Assembly: GCA_963578885.1 (NCBI GenBank)
Contig: CAUZEQ010000001.1
Span: 1-50,635, forward strand
Direction of reading: 5' to 3'
Source: UBA8437 sp963578885
Lineage (GTDB): Bacteria > Planctomycetota > Planctomycetia > Planctomycetales > Planctomycetaceae
DNA length: 50,635 nucleotides
How positions within the stretch are numbered: position 1 is the first letter of the stretch; every line of letters starts with the position of its first letter. A model generated the notes under the pieces. That model was not told where the DNA came from, searched no databases, and worked only from the letters and a program-made list of their open reading frames with translations. A program made the translations under genes and the position numbers. Below are positions 16,111-24,224 of this stretch, piece after piece.

Positions 16111-18144
16111 TCACTTTGTCCATAGGTCCTGCCGGCCGGCCTTCTCGAGGATACGAATCACGTCCTCGTCGAGCAGCAGCTTGCGGCGTCGCAGCGACAG
16201 CACAGCTGACGTGACCCCGGACATGTAGTCCGCCTTCGTGGGATACCGCTCCAGCACGCTGCGACGCGGGTCGCCACTCTTGAGCCGCTCGGCCCGGGTC
16301 CTGGCAAACGGCATCCAGCTGCCGGTGAACCGACCCAGCATCCCGCCGGCTCCGGCGGCCTCGCCACGAACGTTCCAACCACTGTAGGCCCCCAGCGGCA
16401 CAGCCACCGTCGGTAGCTTGATCCCCGCTCGCTCAATCCCGTCGGCATCCACTGCCGGCACCAGAGTGTTGTAGGCAGGACCGACCCTGGGCGGTACATG
16501 GTCGGCGATTCCCCGAGTGAACCAGCGGGGACCGGGATCCAGCCGCAGCGGACGGAACATGATCCCCGCCCTGGTCACGCCCGGCAAGTCGGGGAACTGA
16601 GCCTGCCACGCCGACAACTCGATCAACGTGCCCTCGGCAATCCGCGGGATGGCCGTCGGCGGAGGCTCGACGCCCGAGGTCACCCAGCGGTCCATCGCCA
16701 CCAACAGCGCACGCAACAACGGGCGATGGTCGAGATCGTTGCGGAGGTTACGGAAGATGCCGCGAGACGTCGAACTCGATACACCGTGTTGAGCACCGGT
16801 GAAGAAATACAGCCGCAGGTTGGGGTCAATCCCCGCGTCGGTCTTGCCCACCGTGTCGGTGTGCAGCAACGACGCCGCCCGGTTCCAGTACTCCGCAGAC
16901 GTCTCGGTGAAAAACATCTTCGGCAGGTGCCCCCGTTCTCGCAGCTTCGCAAACGAATCGCCCTTCTGGCCGGTAACCGGATCCACCTGCGGCACGCTGT
17001 TGAATGGGAAGAAGTCGGATGCAAACAGGTTGTCCTGGTGCTGGCTGCCGTGACGGGTCGTTTGAGCGAACCGGTAATTGAACTGACCCTTGCCACCGCC
17101 TCCGACATGAGGCATCGCGCCGTCGAGAACCATGCGGCCCGACTCGTCGGTGTTCATCGCCTCGAACAGAAAGTGATGAATGAAACGGCCCGACTGGCTG
17201 ATCCCGAAGATGTAGGCCTTCTGGATGGCGCCGGCCAACGGATTGGGGGTGCCGATCGAGTCAGTCTCGGCGTAGCGGAAAAACGAGATGCAGTCCCGCA
17301 CAGCGACCAGGCCCAGGCCGGTCGCTCGAGGATCCTTGCCCGTGTAGACCAACTCGTAGATCCAGCCCGAACGGAAGCCGTCTCGCAGGTGCAGGTGACC
17401 CGGGCTGGCCACCACCTGGCCATTCTCGAGCCTCGCAAAGGACCACTCCTCGTGGGGCACCTCCTCGGGCGGAATGCTGCGGAAAGGCCGCCTGGTCAAG
17501 CGGGCGGTGCCGTTGTCGAGACTGACGGCGGGGTAGGCGACCGAGTTGCCCCAGTACAGCGGCTGACTCTTCGAACTGCCCGAAACACAGATCTCGGCGT
17601 AGATCTTCGACGTGATCGAGCTGCCGTCAGGATTCCTGACCACCGGCAACTCGATCATGATCCGGTCGCCGCCGGGTCGTACGTCCCCGTTCCATCCGCA
17701 CCACAGCACCGAGTACCCCTGACGCATCAGGAATCCGTTGCCGGCATCGGCTAGGCTCCGCAGGTCGTTCCGATTGCCTCCCGACGGGTTGTTGAACGCA
17801 CCCACCGCCAGCTTGTTGCCCCGGTTGTTGACGTCATAAAGGATGCGACCGTTGCCACGACGTGCATCGACGGGTTTCAACAGGAAGAACTCGGTGCGGA
17901 ATACCACTTTGCCCCGCTTGTTCGTACCGACCAGGCCAATGTCGGTGATCCTGTGATGCAAAGCTCCCCTGGGATCCAGCTCGATCCTCAGCCAACCCTT
18001 GACCCGTTCATACGGCCCGACATTGCCGAAATGATGCCCGTCGGCAAAGGAAGCCCGCTCGGTGATCTCCAGCTTCATCACTTCGGCTTGGACCGAACCG
18101 GCGAGAATCAACAGCAGGGCGAGTGAGCGGGTGCTGGTCGTCAT
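16111..18144 (-). CDS. Secreted alpha/beta-hydrolase domain protein
   Basis: A 677-residue protein. ATG 18144 is chosen because a clear signal peptide starts there (T-T-S-T-R-S-L-A-L-L-L-I-L-A-G-S-V-Q-A); the open frame extends 14 codons upstream. The N-terminal beta region includes Y-D-V-N-N-R-G-N-K, typical of the large alpha/beta-hydrolase family of planctomycetes and proteobacteria (Pfam Abhydrolase_10 type). The nucleophile elbow is G-I-S-Q-S-G-R-F, with the second Ser likely catalytic. The G-A-Q-H-G region may supply the histidine. Such enzymes are presumed esterases or lactonases; the substrate is unknown. The gene stands alone and faces the propeller gene. Confidence 0.88.
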   Translation of the reverse strand: MTTSTRSLALLLILAGSVQAEVMKLEITERASFADGHHFGNVGPYERVKGWLRIELDPRGALHHRITDIGLVGTNKRGKVVFRTEFFLLKPVDARRGNGRILYDVNNRGNKLAVGAFNNPSGGNRNDLRSLADAGNGFLMRQGYSVLWCGWNGDVRPGGDRIMIELPVVRNPDGSSITSKIYAEICVSGSSKSQPLYWGNSVAYPAVSLDNGTARLTRRPFRSIPPEEVPHEEWSFARLENGQVVASPGHLHLRDGFRSGWIYELVYTGKDPRATGLGLVAVRDCISFFRYAETDSIGTPNPLAGAIQKAYIFGISQSGRFIHHFLFEAMNTDESGRMVLDGAMPHVGGGGKGQFNYRFAQTTRHGSQHQDNLFASDFFPFNSVPQVDPVTGQKGDSFAKLRERGHLPKMFFTETSAEYWNRAASLLHTDTVGKTDAGIDPNLRLYFFTGAQHGVSSSTSRGIFRNLRNDLDHRPLLRALLVAMDRWVTSGVEPPPTAIPRIAEGTLIELSAWQAQFPDLPGVTRAGIMFRPLRLDPGPRWFTRGIADHVPPRVGPAYNTLVPAVDADGIERAGIKLPTVAVPLGAYSGWNVRGEAAGAGGMLGRFTGSWMPFARTRAERLKSGDPRRSVLERYPTKADYMSGVTSAVLSLRRRKLLLDEDVIRILEKAGRQDLWTK

Positions 18145-18207
18145 GGATGGGGACTCGCCACAGGGACACGTGGGCCTTCGAGCCACGATTGTGCCACAAC
18201 GGGCCGC

Positions 18208-18213
18208 TATGAT
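18208..18213 (+). promoter_or_regulatory. Possible -10 hexamer (TATGAT) upstream of the kinase gene
   Basis: TATGAT lies 150 nt before the kinase start in the divergent gap 18145-18363. No good -35 is visible, so this is only a guess. Confidence 0.2.
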
Positions 18214-18274
18214 CTAAGCTGAACGTCGTGTCGCTCTGGGCCGTGCCAGGAATCGCATGGCGGAGATTGGCGAC

Positions 18275-18306
18275 GATTGAGATCCCTCGCACGGCTCGGG
18301 ATGACA
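18275..18306 (+). repeat. Dispersed GAGATCCCTCGC...CTCGGGATGAC repeat
   Basis: A short imperfect palindrome in the leader of the kinase gene. An inverted relative is present at 27360-27387. The type resembles a motif seen between genes in many bacterial genomes. Confidence 0.6.
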
Positions 18307-18363
18307 AGCTCTTTCGCCGGCTCCCGTCAGCCCACTCCGTGAACCCTCGCAACGACCCGCTCC

Positions 18364-20052
18364 GTGAACGACTCAGACACCCCACATCCCGATTCCGACG
18401 CCCTGCTGGCTGACCTGCTCGAGGGTCTGCTCGAGCGATCGAGCGCGGGCGAGGAGATCGACATCGAGCAGGAGTCTCTGCTGCAGCCGAAGTTGGCCGA
18501 GGACCTGAAGCAACTGTGGGCGATGGTCAACGTCGCCGCGGAATTCAGCACGCTGGCCAACGATGATCTCGATCCACCGGCCTCGCTGCTGCCGATGCCC
18601 GAGTCGATCGGCGAATACCAGCTGCTCGAGGAGCTGGGCCGGGGCGGGATGGGGGTCGTCTACCGTGCTCACCAGGCCAGCCTCGATCGAGACGTCGCGG
18701 TCAAGATGATCCTGCGAGGCGACTGGGCCTCGGAGGTAGACATGGCGAGGTTTCGGAGCGAGGCCGAGAGTGCGGCTCGGCTGGAACATCCTAATATCGT
18801 GCCGATCTACGAGGTCGGCGAACACGAAGGCTTGCCCTATTTCAGCATGCGACTGATCGACGGGGTCACCTTTTCGCAGAAGATGGCCGACGGGCCACTC
18901 GATTCGAGAGCTGCGGCCAAGCTGATGCTGCCCGTCTGCCGGGCCATTGCCGCTGCACACCACGAAGGGATCCTGCACCGAGACCTCAAGCCGTCCAACA
19001 TCCTCGTCGATCACGATGACGTGCCCTACATCACAGACTTCGGGTTGGCCAAGAGGATCCCGACCCAGGCGGACCCGTCGGAGCCCGACACGCTGACCGG
19101 CAGCGGAGCAATCCTCGGTACACCCTCATACATGGCTCCCGAACAGGCCGCCGGACAGCGGGGACGGGTCGAAGAACGCAGCGACATCTACAGCCTCGGA
19201 GCCATCCTCTATGCACTCATCACCTCCGAAGCACCCTTCCGAGCCGACTCGCCCGTCGACACCTTGATCCAGGTGCTCGAGCAAGACCCGGCACCACCCA
19301 GGCTGCTCAACCCCGACACCGACGCCGATCTCGAGATGATCACACTGAAGTGCCTGCAGAAACCGATCGACCTCAGATACGACACCGCCGGAGCACTCGC
19401 CGACGACCTGCAGGCGTTCCTCAACAACGAATCCGTCTCGGCACGCTCGTCCCAGTTCTCACAGGTGTTCAGCCGAGCCTTCCGCGAAACCCACCACGCC
19501 GTGGTGCTCGAGAACTGGGGGCTCCTGTGGATGTGGCACAGCCTGGTGCTGATCGTGCTGTGCCTGCTGACCAACTGGCTGCAGTTTCGAAACTTCGATA
19601 CGCCGTGGCCCTACCTGTGGGTCTGGGGGGCGGGAGCGGGGTTGTGGGCCCTGATCTTCTGGAATCTCCGCAAGCGAACCGGACCGGTCACATTCGTCGA
19701 ACGCCAGATCGCTCATGTCTGGGCCGGCAGCATGGCCGGGAGCATACTGCTGTACGTGGTCGAACCGATCCTCGGTCTCGAGACCCTCAAACTCTCACCC
19801 ATCCTCGGACTGCTCACCGGAGCCGTCTTCCTGGTCAAGGCAGGCATCCTCTCGGGCCGTTTCTACGTCCAGGCCGCCGTCCTGTTCGCCAGCGCACCGC
19901 TGATGGCGTGGATCCAGAGTCACGCCGCGGCCACCGGCACGCTCGATTACAGCATCTCGCTGTTCGGACTGGTCTCCGGTGCCAGCTTCTTCTTCCCCGG
20001 TCTGAAGTACCACCGACAACGCCGGCAGTCAAAACGCAGGGCCACCCGCTAA
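18364..20052 (+). CDS. Membrane-anchored Ser/Thr protein kinase (Hanks type)
   Basis: A 562-residue protein from a GTG start; no ATG occurs before the kinase domain. Residues about 10-70 are an acidic helical N-terminus common in planctomycete kinases. The kinase domain (84-355) is complete: G-R-G-G-M-G at 92-97, V-A-V-K with Lys114, H-R-D-L-K-P-S-N at 205-212, D-F-G at 225-227 and A-P-E at 258-260. It should be active. From about 388 to 545 there are around six hydrophobic segments ending in a basic tail. PASTA, WD40 and TPR sensor domains are absent. The kinase faces the cytoplasm and the membrane part may sense a signal. It is followed by an amidotransferase gene 51 bp downstream. Confidence 0.94.
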   Translation: MNDSDTPHPDSDALLADLLEGLLERSSAGEEIDIEQESLLQPKLAEDLKQLWAMVNVAAEFSTLANDDLDPPASLLPMPESIGEYQLLEELGRGGMGVVYRAHQASLDRDVAVKMILRGDWASEVDMARFRSEAESAARLEHPNIVPIYEVGEHEGLPYFSMRLIDGVTFSQKMADGPLDSRAAAKLMLPVCRAIAAAHHEGILHRDLKPSNILVDHDDVPYITDFGLAKRIPTQADPSEPDTLTGSGAILGTPSYMAPEQAAGQRGRVEERSDIYSLGAILYALITSEAPFRADSPVDTLIQVLEQDPAPPRLLNPDTDADLEMITLKCLQKPIDLRYDTAGALADDLQAFLNNESVSARSSQFSQVFSRAFRETHHAVVLENWGLLWMWHSLVLIVLCLLTNWLQFRNFDTPWPYLWVWGAGAGLWALIFWNLRKRTGPVTFVERQIAHVWAGSMAGSILLYVVEPILGLETLKLSPILGLLTGAVFLVKAGILSGRFYVQAAVLFASAPLMAWIQSHAAATGTLDYSISLFGLVSGASFFFPGLKYHRQRRQSKRRATR

Positions 20053-20090
20053 ACCCATCCCCGTCAGTGGAAAAACCCCCTCCGGAATCC

Positions 20091-20096
20091 TACGCT
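20091..20096 (+). promoter_or_regulatory. Possible -10 hexamer (TACGCT), leaderless start
   Basis: TACGCT ends 7 nt before the ATG of the amidotransferase gene. If it is a -10 box, transcription would start at about the A of the ATG. No -35 match is seen. Confidence 0.3.
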
Positions 20097-20103
20097 CGGC
20101 CGG

Positions 20104-20850
20104 ATGTCCGAACCCGGTCCGATCCCCGCATCGCTGAGCTTCCTGCTGCTGCAGGTCCGCAATCCGGACGATCCGATGCGAGACCACGAACGGCTGGCGT
20201 TCACGCGAGCTCTCGAGATCGACTCGGACCACTGCACCACACTCGACCTGCTCACCGAATCCCTCTCGAGTAACCAACTTGCAGCCGCAGACGTGGTACT
20301 GCTCGGCGGAAGCGGCGACTACTCGGCGACCGGCGAGGGCGAATGGCTGGATCGGGCACTCGATGTGCTCAGAAGACTCGTCGACGCTCGCCAACCCACC
20401 TTCGCCAGCTGCTGGGGCTTTCAGGCCATGGCACGAGCCACCGGCGGCACGGTCATCAACAGCCCCGACACCGCCGAGGTGGGCACCCACCAGCTGTTCG
20501 TCACCACCGCCGGCCGCGACGACCCGGTGTTGGGGTCACTGGGCCAGAGCTTCCTGGCGCAGATGGGACACGAGGACTGCGTGTCGGTGTTGCCCGAAAA
20601 TGCCACCCTGCTGGCGTTTTCACAACGCAATACCCACCAGGCCTACCGGATCAATGACGCCCCGATCTACTGCACGCAGTTTCATCCCGAGCTGACTCGA
20701 GACGACCTGTACCTGAGGGTCCAGGCGTATCCGCAGTACATCGAGCGGATCGCGGGGATGCCCGCCGAGGAGTTCATCGCGACGCTCGAGGAGACGCCCG
20801 GGGCGGAGTCCTTGCTGCGACGGTTCATCGAGACGGTCTTCGCCGCATAG
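20104..20850 (+). CDS. Class I glutamine amidotransferase-like protein
   Basis: A 248-residue single-domain protein of the GATase1 type. The triad is visible: Cys103 in A-S-C-W-G-F-Q, His194 and Glu196 in Q-F-H-P-E-L. The oxyanion strand is V-V-L-L-G-G-S-G-D-Y. Such domains release ammonia from glutamine for a partner synthase; stand-alone members also act as gamma-glutamyl hydrolases. No synthase gene is adjacent, so the acceptor is unknown. It resembles GMP-synthase-like GATases more than PuuD. It lies between a kinase gene and a glycosyltransferase gene on the same strand. A possible -10 box just before the ATG suggests its own leaderless message. Confidence 0.88.
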   Translation: MSEPGPIPASLSFLLLQVRNPDDPMRDHERLAFTRALEIDSDHCTTLDLLTESLSSNQLAAADVVLLGGSGDYSATGEGEWLDRALDVLRRLVDARQPTFASCWGFQAMARATGGTVINSPDTAEVGTHQLFVTTAGRDDPVLGSLGQSFLAQMGHEDCVSVLPENATLLAFSQRNTHQAYRINDAPIYCTQFHPELTRDDLYLRVQAYPQYIERIAGMPAEEFIATLEETPGAESLLRRFIETVFAA

Positions 20851-20856
20851 ACCGGT

Positions 20857-20862
20857 TAGACT
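20857..20862 (+). promoter_or_regulatory. Possible -10 hexamer (TAGACT), leaderless start
   Basis: TAGACT ends exactly 7 nt before the glycosyltransferase ATG, the same spacing as at the amidotransferase gene upstream. No -35 match is seen. Confidence 0.3.
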
Positions 20863-20869
20863 GGCTGCC

Positions 20870-22207
20870 ATGCACATCGCCATCGTCACCGCCGGCGGCG
20901 CCGGGATGTTCTGCGGCTCGTGCATGCACGACAACACCTGGGCCCGATCGCTGATCGACGCGGGAGCCGATGTCAGCCTAGTCCCGACCTACACCCCGAT
21001 CCGGGTCGACGAACAGGACGTCAGCGGCTCGGACGTGTACTTCGGTGGAGTCGGCGTCTACCTGGCACACCGCAGCCGCCTGTTCTACCGCCTGCCACGG
21101 GTCCTGACACGCTGGGTCGACCGACCCTGGGTCCTGAAGCTGGCCACCCGGTTCAGTGTCAGCACCGACGCCAGGCACCTCGGCGCCCTCACGCTCGACA
21201 TGCTCCGTGGCGAGGAGGGACCGCACCGGGCACACGTGCTGGAACTCGCCGACGCCTTCGGCTCATTGCTCAAGCCCGACATCATCTGCTTCTCGAACGC
21301 ACTGCTGGCTGGCACGGCCCGAGCGATCAAGCAGCAGACCGACGTCCCGCTGTTGTGCGTCCTGCAGGGTGACGACGTGTTTCTCGAGGACCTGGTCGAA
21401 CCGTATCGCAGCCGGGCGATCGAGGCGATCCACGAACGAGCCGCCGACTTCGACGGGTTCATCGTCCACAGCGACTACTACCGTGATCACATGGTCCGCT
21501 ACCTCGGACTCGACGCCCGCAAGTTCCACACCCTGCCGCTGGGTATCGACCTGGCCGCACACGATGGCGAACCCGGCCAAAGAGACACATCGCAATCGCC
21601 CGACGACGACTCGTTCACCATCGGCTACTTCGCCCGCATCTGTCCCGAGAAGGGACTCGACCGACTGCTCGAAGCCTTTCGAATCCTGCATGCACGACGC
21701 CCCCGAGTCAGGCTCAGGGCAGGCGGATACCTCGGCCGGCGCGATCGCGAGTACTTCAACACCCTGCTGGCCGAGGCCGCGGACCTCGGCGATGCCTTCC
21801 AGTACATCGGCAGCCCGCCGGATACGGCCTCGAAGATCGAGTTCCTCAAGTCGCTCGACGTGCTCAGCGTCCCCACCGCGTACCGAGAACCCAAGGGACT
21901 CTACGTGCTCGAAGCACTCGCCAACGGAGTGCCGGTGGTGCAGCCCGATCACGGAGCCTTTCCCGAGTTGATCGCGGCGACCGGAGGAGGCGTGCTGGTC
22001 GAACCCGGTCACGCCGAAGCACTCGCCGATGCCCTCGAAGCACTCGCCAACGACTCGGACCGACGCATCCAACTGGCCACCACAGGTCAAAAGAAGGTCC
22101 GCGAACTGTTCGGACCGCAGCGAATGGCCAGAGAATCGCTCGAGCTCTTCGAACGTGTCGTGGCAGGGTATCACGGGGGGGCAGACGCCGTCCGTGGCGG
22201 GGCCTGA
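20870..22207 (+). CDS. Family 4 glycosyltransferase
   Basis: A 445-residue GT-B fold enzyme. The N-terminal Rossmann half holds the G-G-A-G-M-F-C-G-S-C loop. The C-terminal half has the GT4 signature I-G-Y-F-A-R-I-C-P-E-K-G-L-D-R-L and the retaining-enzyme region E-P-K-G-L-Y-V-L-E-A-L-A-N-G-V-P-V-V-Q. It should transfer a sugar from a nucleotide donor with retention of configuration; donor and acceptor cannot be told. No signal or membrane segment is evident, so it is cytoplasmic or peripheral. It starts 20 bp after the amidotransferase stop. Its last 37 bases overlap the 3' end of a convergent membrane-protein gene. Confidence 0.93.
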   Translation: MHIAIVTAGGAGMFCGSCMHDNTWARSLIDAGADVSLVPTYTPIRVDEQDVSGSDVYFGGVGVYLAHRSRLFYRLPRVLTRWVDRPWVLKLATRFSVSTDARHLGALTLDMLRGEEGPHRAHVLELADAFGSLLKPDIICFSNALLAGTARAIKQQTDVPLLCVLQGDDVFLEDLVEPYRSRAIEAIHERAADFDGFIVHSDYYRDHMVRYLGLDARKFHTLPLGIDLAAHDGEPGQRDTSQSPDDDSFTIGYFARICPEKGLDRLLEAFRILHARRPRVRLRAGGYLGRRDREYFNTLLAEAADLGDAFQYIGSPPDTASKIEFLKSLDVLSVPTAYREPKGLYVLEALANGVPVVQPDHGAFPELIAATGGGVLVEPGHAEALADALEALANDSDRRIQLATTGQKKVRELFGPQRMARESLELFERVVAGYHGGADAVRGGA

Positions 22208-22722
22208 GCCCCGATCCGCCGCAGCCTCCACGCAACTCCAACCCCCACCAGCACACCCGCACCAACCAGCTTCCACCACCACGGCCCAAACACCACCGTC
22301 GCGTTCACAAACAGAAACGCAAAGAGCCCGTGCAGTGCGACCAGGCGGCCGCGGCGCCAGCCCATCTCGGCCCCACGACTCCACCAGAACGCCGCTACGA
22401 CCAGCCACGTCAGTGTGAAGGCATAGTTGACCCACACACCCTGCCCGAAACCCCAGCCGGTCACTCGCTCGGTCAACCGAGCCGTATGCAACACCGCCTC
22501 GGCATGGCTCCAGCGATGTATGAAATGAAACGCACAAAACACATGGCCCACCTGTCCGAAGAGGCCGGCCGTAAACAGCAGCCGCCGTTTCGAGCCCCCT
22601 GCCCCGGCGACACTCAGCATCAGCCACCCCACCCAGCACCCCACCACCAGCCTCGCACTCCAGCGAGTCAGTTCCGGACCCAGCCCCGAGCTCAATTCGG
22701 TGAAGACTTCGGGAGAATTCAT
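22171..22722 (-). CDS. Small multi-pass membrane protein, unknown function
   Basis: A 183-residue protein rich in Trp, Val and Leu, with about five predicted membrane segments (roughly 24-40, 50-68, 96-114, 128-146 and 149-166) and positively charged loops. I do not recognise a family. A cluster of histidines (H-V-F-C-A-F-H-F-I-H-R-W-S-H, about 60-73) in and after the second helix could bind a metal or heme, but this is only inference. The hydrophobic periodicity, and not a match to a known protein, supports it as a real gene. It converges with the glycosyltransferase gene and overlaps it by 37 bp at the 3' ends. Confidence 0.68.
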   Translation of the reverse strand: MNSPEVFTELSSGLGPELTRWSARLVVGCWVGWLMLSVAGAGGSKRRLLFTAGLFGQVGHVFCAFHFIHRWSHAEAVLHTARLTERVTGWGFGQGVWVNYAFTLTWLVVAAFWWSRGAEMGWRRGRLVALHGLFAFLFVNATVVFGPWWWKLVGAGVLVGVGVAWRLRRIGAQAPPRTASAPP

Positions 22723-22748
22723 GGGCTGATTCCTGTCCGACGGCTCCC

Positions 22749-22754
22749 TACACT
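22749..22754 (+). promoter_or_regulatory. Possible -10 hexamer (TACACT) upstream of apgM
   Basis: TACACT in the divergent gap between the membrane-protein gene and the phosphoglycerate mutase gene, 72 nt before the ATG. No -35 is seen. Confidence 0.22.
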
Positions 22755-22826
22755 ACTTGAAGAGACCGCCTCGAAGCGATTGCGACACGATCGAGAGGAA
22801 ACAGTCCAACACTCACAGACCCGCCG

Positions 22827-24035
22827 ATGACACGCGTTCACGACCTCACCCGCCGGCTGCAAAAGGACAACGGATCGAAGATCGTGCTGCTGGTCGCCGA
22901 CGGGCTGGGAGGTCTGCCTCCCGAACCCGGCGGCCAGACCGAACTCGAAACCGCCAACACTCCGAATCTTGACGACCTGGCCAGCGTCGCTGAAACCGGA
23001 GGCAGTATCCCGGTACTGCCTGGGATCACGCCCGGAAGCGGACCCGGCCACCTGGGCCTCTTCGGCTACGACCCGCTGGAATACGACATCGGTCGAGGCG
23101 TGCTCGAGGCACTGGGGATCGACTTCGAACTCGGACCCCGCGACGTCGCCATCCGAGGCAACTTCTGCTCGATCGACGCCGACGGGAACATCACCGACCG
23201 GCGCGCCGGCCGGATCGCCAGCGAAATCGGCGAGCGGCTGTGTGAGAAGCTCGATGTGATCGAGATCCCCGGGGTCGAGGTGTTCGTGAGACCGGTCAAG
23301 GAGTACCGACTGGTGATCGTGTTCCGGGGCGAGGGCCTGGGAGGCCGGGTCAACGACACCGACCCGCAGGCCACCGGCGTGCCACCCGAAGAGCCCGTCG
23401 GTGAAGATGAGCCGTCACGAAAAACGGCCGAGATCTGCAGCGAGTTTCTGAGACAGGCCGGTGAGGTGTTGGCCGGGGACTCGCCGGCCAACATGCTGAC
23501 GATGCGCGGAATCGCGATGCTGCCCGAAATTCCCCGCTTCACCGACGTCTACGGACTGCGACCGGCCGCCATCGCCGTCTACCCGATGTACCGAGGGCTG
23601 GCCCGGCTGGTCCAGATGGACGTGCTCGACGCCGGCACCACACTCGAAACACAGATGGACCGGCTGGAAGCGACCTGGGGCGACTACGACTTCTTCTTCA
23701 TCCACTTCAAGTACACCGACTCGACCGGCGAGGACGGCGACTTCGACGGCAAGGTGGCTCGGATCGAGCAGCTGGATGCCGCCGTGCCGCGGATCACCGC
23801 GCTGGAACCCGACGTGCTGATCGTCACCGGCGACCACAGCACCCCGGCGAAAATGAAATCACACAGCTGGCACCCGGTCCCCACTCTGATCGCCAGCAAC
23901 CACGCCCGCACCGACGCCTCAACGTCCTTCGGCGAAAACCAGTGCAATACCGGCAGCCTGGGTCACTTCGAAGCTCAGCACCTGATGCTCCTGGCCTTGG
24001 CCCACGCCGGACGGCTCGAAAAATACGGAGCCTGA
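22827..24035 (+). CDS. apgM: 2,3-bisphosphoglycerate-independent phosphoglycerate mutase, archaeal type
   Basis: A 402-residue enzyme of the alkaline-phosphatase superfamily that interconverts 3- and 2-phosphoglycerate in glycolysis and gluconeogenesis using two divalent metals. Visible motifs are V-A-D-G-L-G-G (metal Asp), the nucleophile region G-S-G-P-G-H-L-G-L-F-G-Y-D-P, D-R-R-A-G-R-I, F-K-Y-T-D-S-T-G-E-D-G-D and the late G-D-H-S-T-P metal block. The length and motif spacing match ApgM and not the longer bacterial GpmI. The start is the ATG at 22827; a weak G-rich stretch precedes it. It stands alone, with a large palindromic element directly after the stop. Confidence 0.93.
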   Translation: MTRVHDLTRRLQKDNGSKIVLLVADGLGGLPPEPGGQTELETANTPNLDDLASVAETGGSIPVLPGITPGSGPGHLGLFGYDPLEYDIGRGVLEALGIDFELGPRDVAIRGNFCSIDADGNITDRRAGRIASEIGERLCEKLDVIEIPGVEVFVRPVKEYRLVIVFRGEGLGGRVNDTDPQATGVPPEEPVGEDEPSRKTAEICSEFLRQAGEVLAGDSPANMLTMRGIAMLPEIPRFTDVYGLRPAAIAVYPMYRGLARLVQMDVLDAGTTLETQMDRLEATWGDYDFFFIHFKYTDSTGEDGDFDGKVARIEQLDAAVPRITALEPDVLIVTGDHSTPAKMKSHSWHPVPTLIASNHARTDASTSFGENQCNTGSLGHFEAQHLMLLALAHAGRLEKYGA

Positions 24036-24186
24036 CAGCCTGTTGAATATCTCAGAGTCTGGGGTCAGACGCCGCCCGTGGCGGGGCCTGACCCCTTTTG
24101 TTCCTGCCACCGGTGAACGCGGGAAGGGTTCAGGCCCCGCCACGGGCGGCGTCTGACCCCTGCACTTGGCGTTTTTCAACAGGCTG
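24036..24186. repeat. Composite inverted-repeat element (MITE/BIME-like) between convergent genes
   Basis: It begins at the base after the apgM stop. The outer 12-bp ends CAGCCTGTTGAA (24036-24047) and TTCAACAGGCTG (24175-24186) are exact inverse complements. Inside is a perfect 31-bp inverted repeat (24061-24091 and 24130-24160) with GGGGTCAGAC at its edge. No protein is encoded. It could act as a two-way terminator and looks like a small non-autonomous mobile or REP-type element. Confidence 0.88.
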
Positions 24187-24224
24187 CTAACCCCCAGGGA
24201 TCGGCACCCCACCGCAGCCCCCCA

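Noticed and set aside
21263..22639. 458-codon minus-strand frame over the glycosyltransferase gene
   Set aside because: Shadow of the GT4 gene; the first part also covers the membrane-protein gene in another frame.
24036..24186. Insertion sequence
   Set aside because: Inverted ends are present, but at 151 bp it has no room for a transposase and none is nearby.
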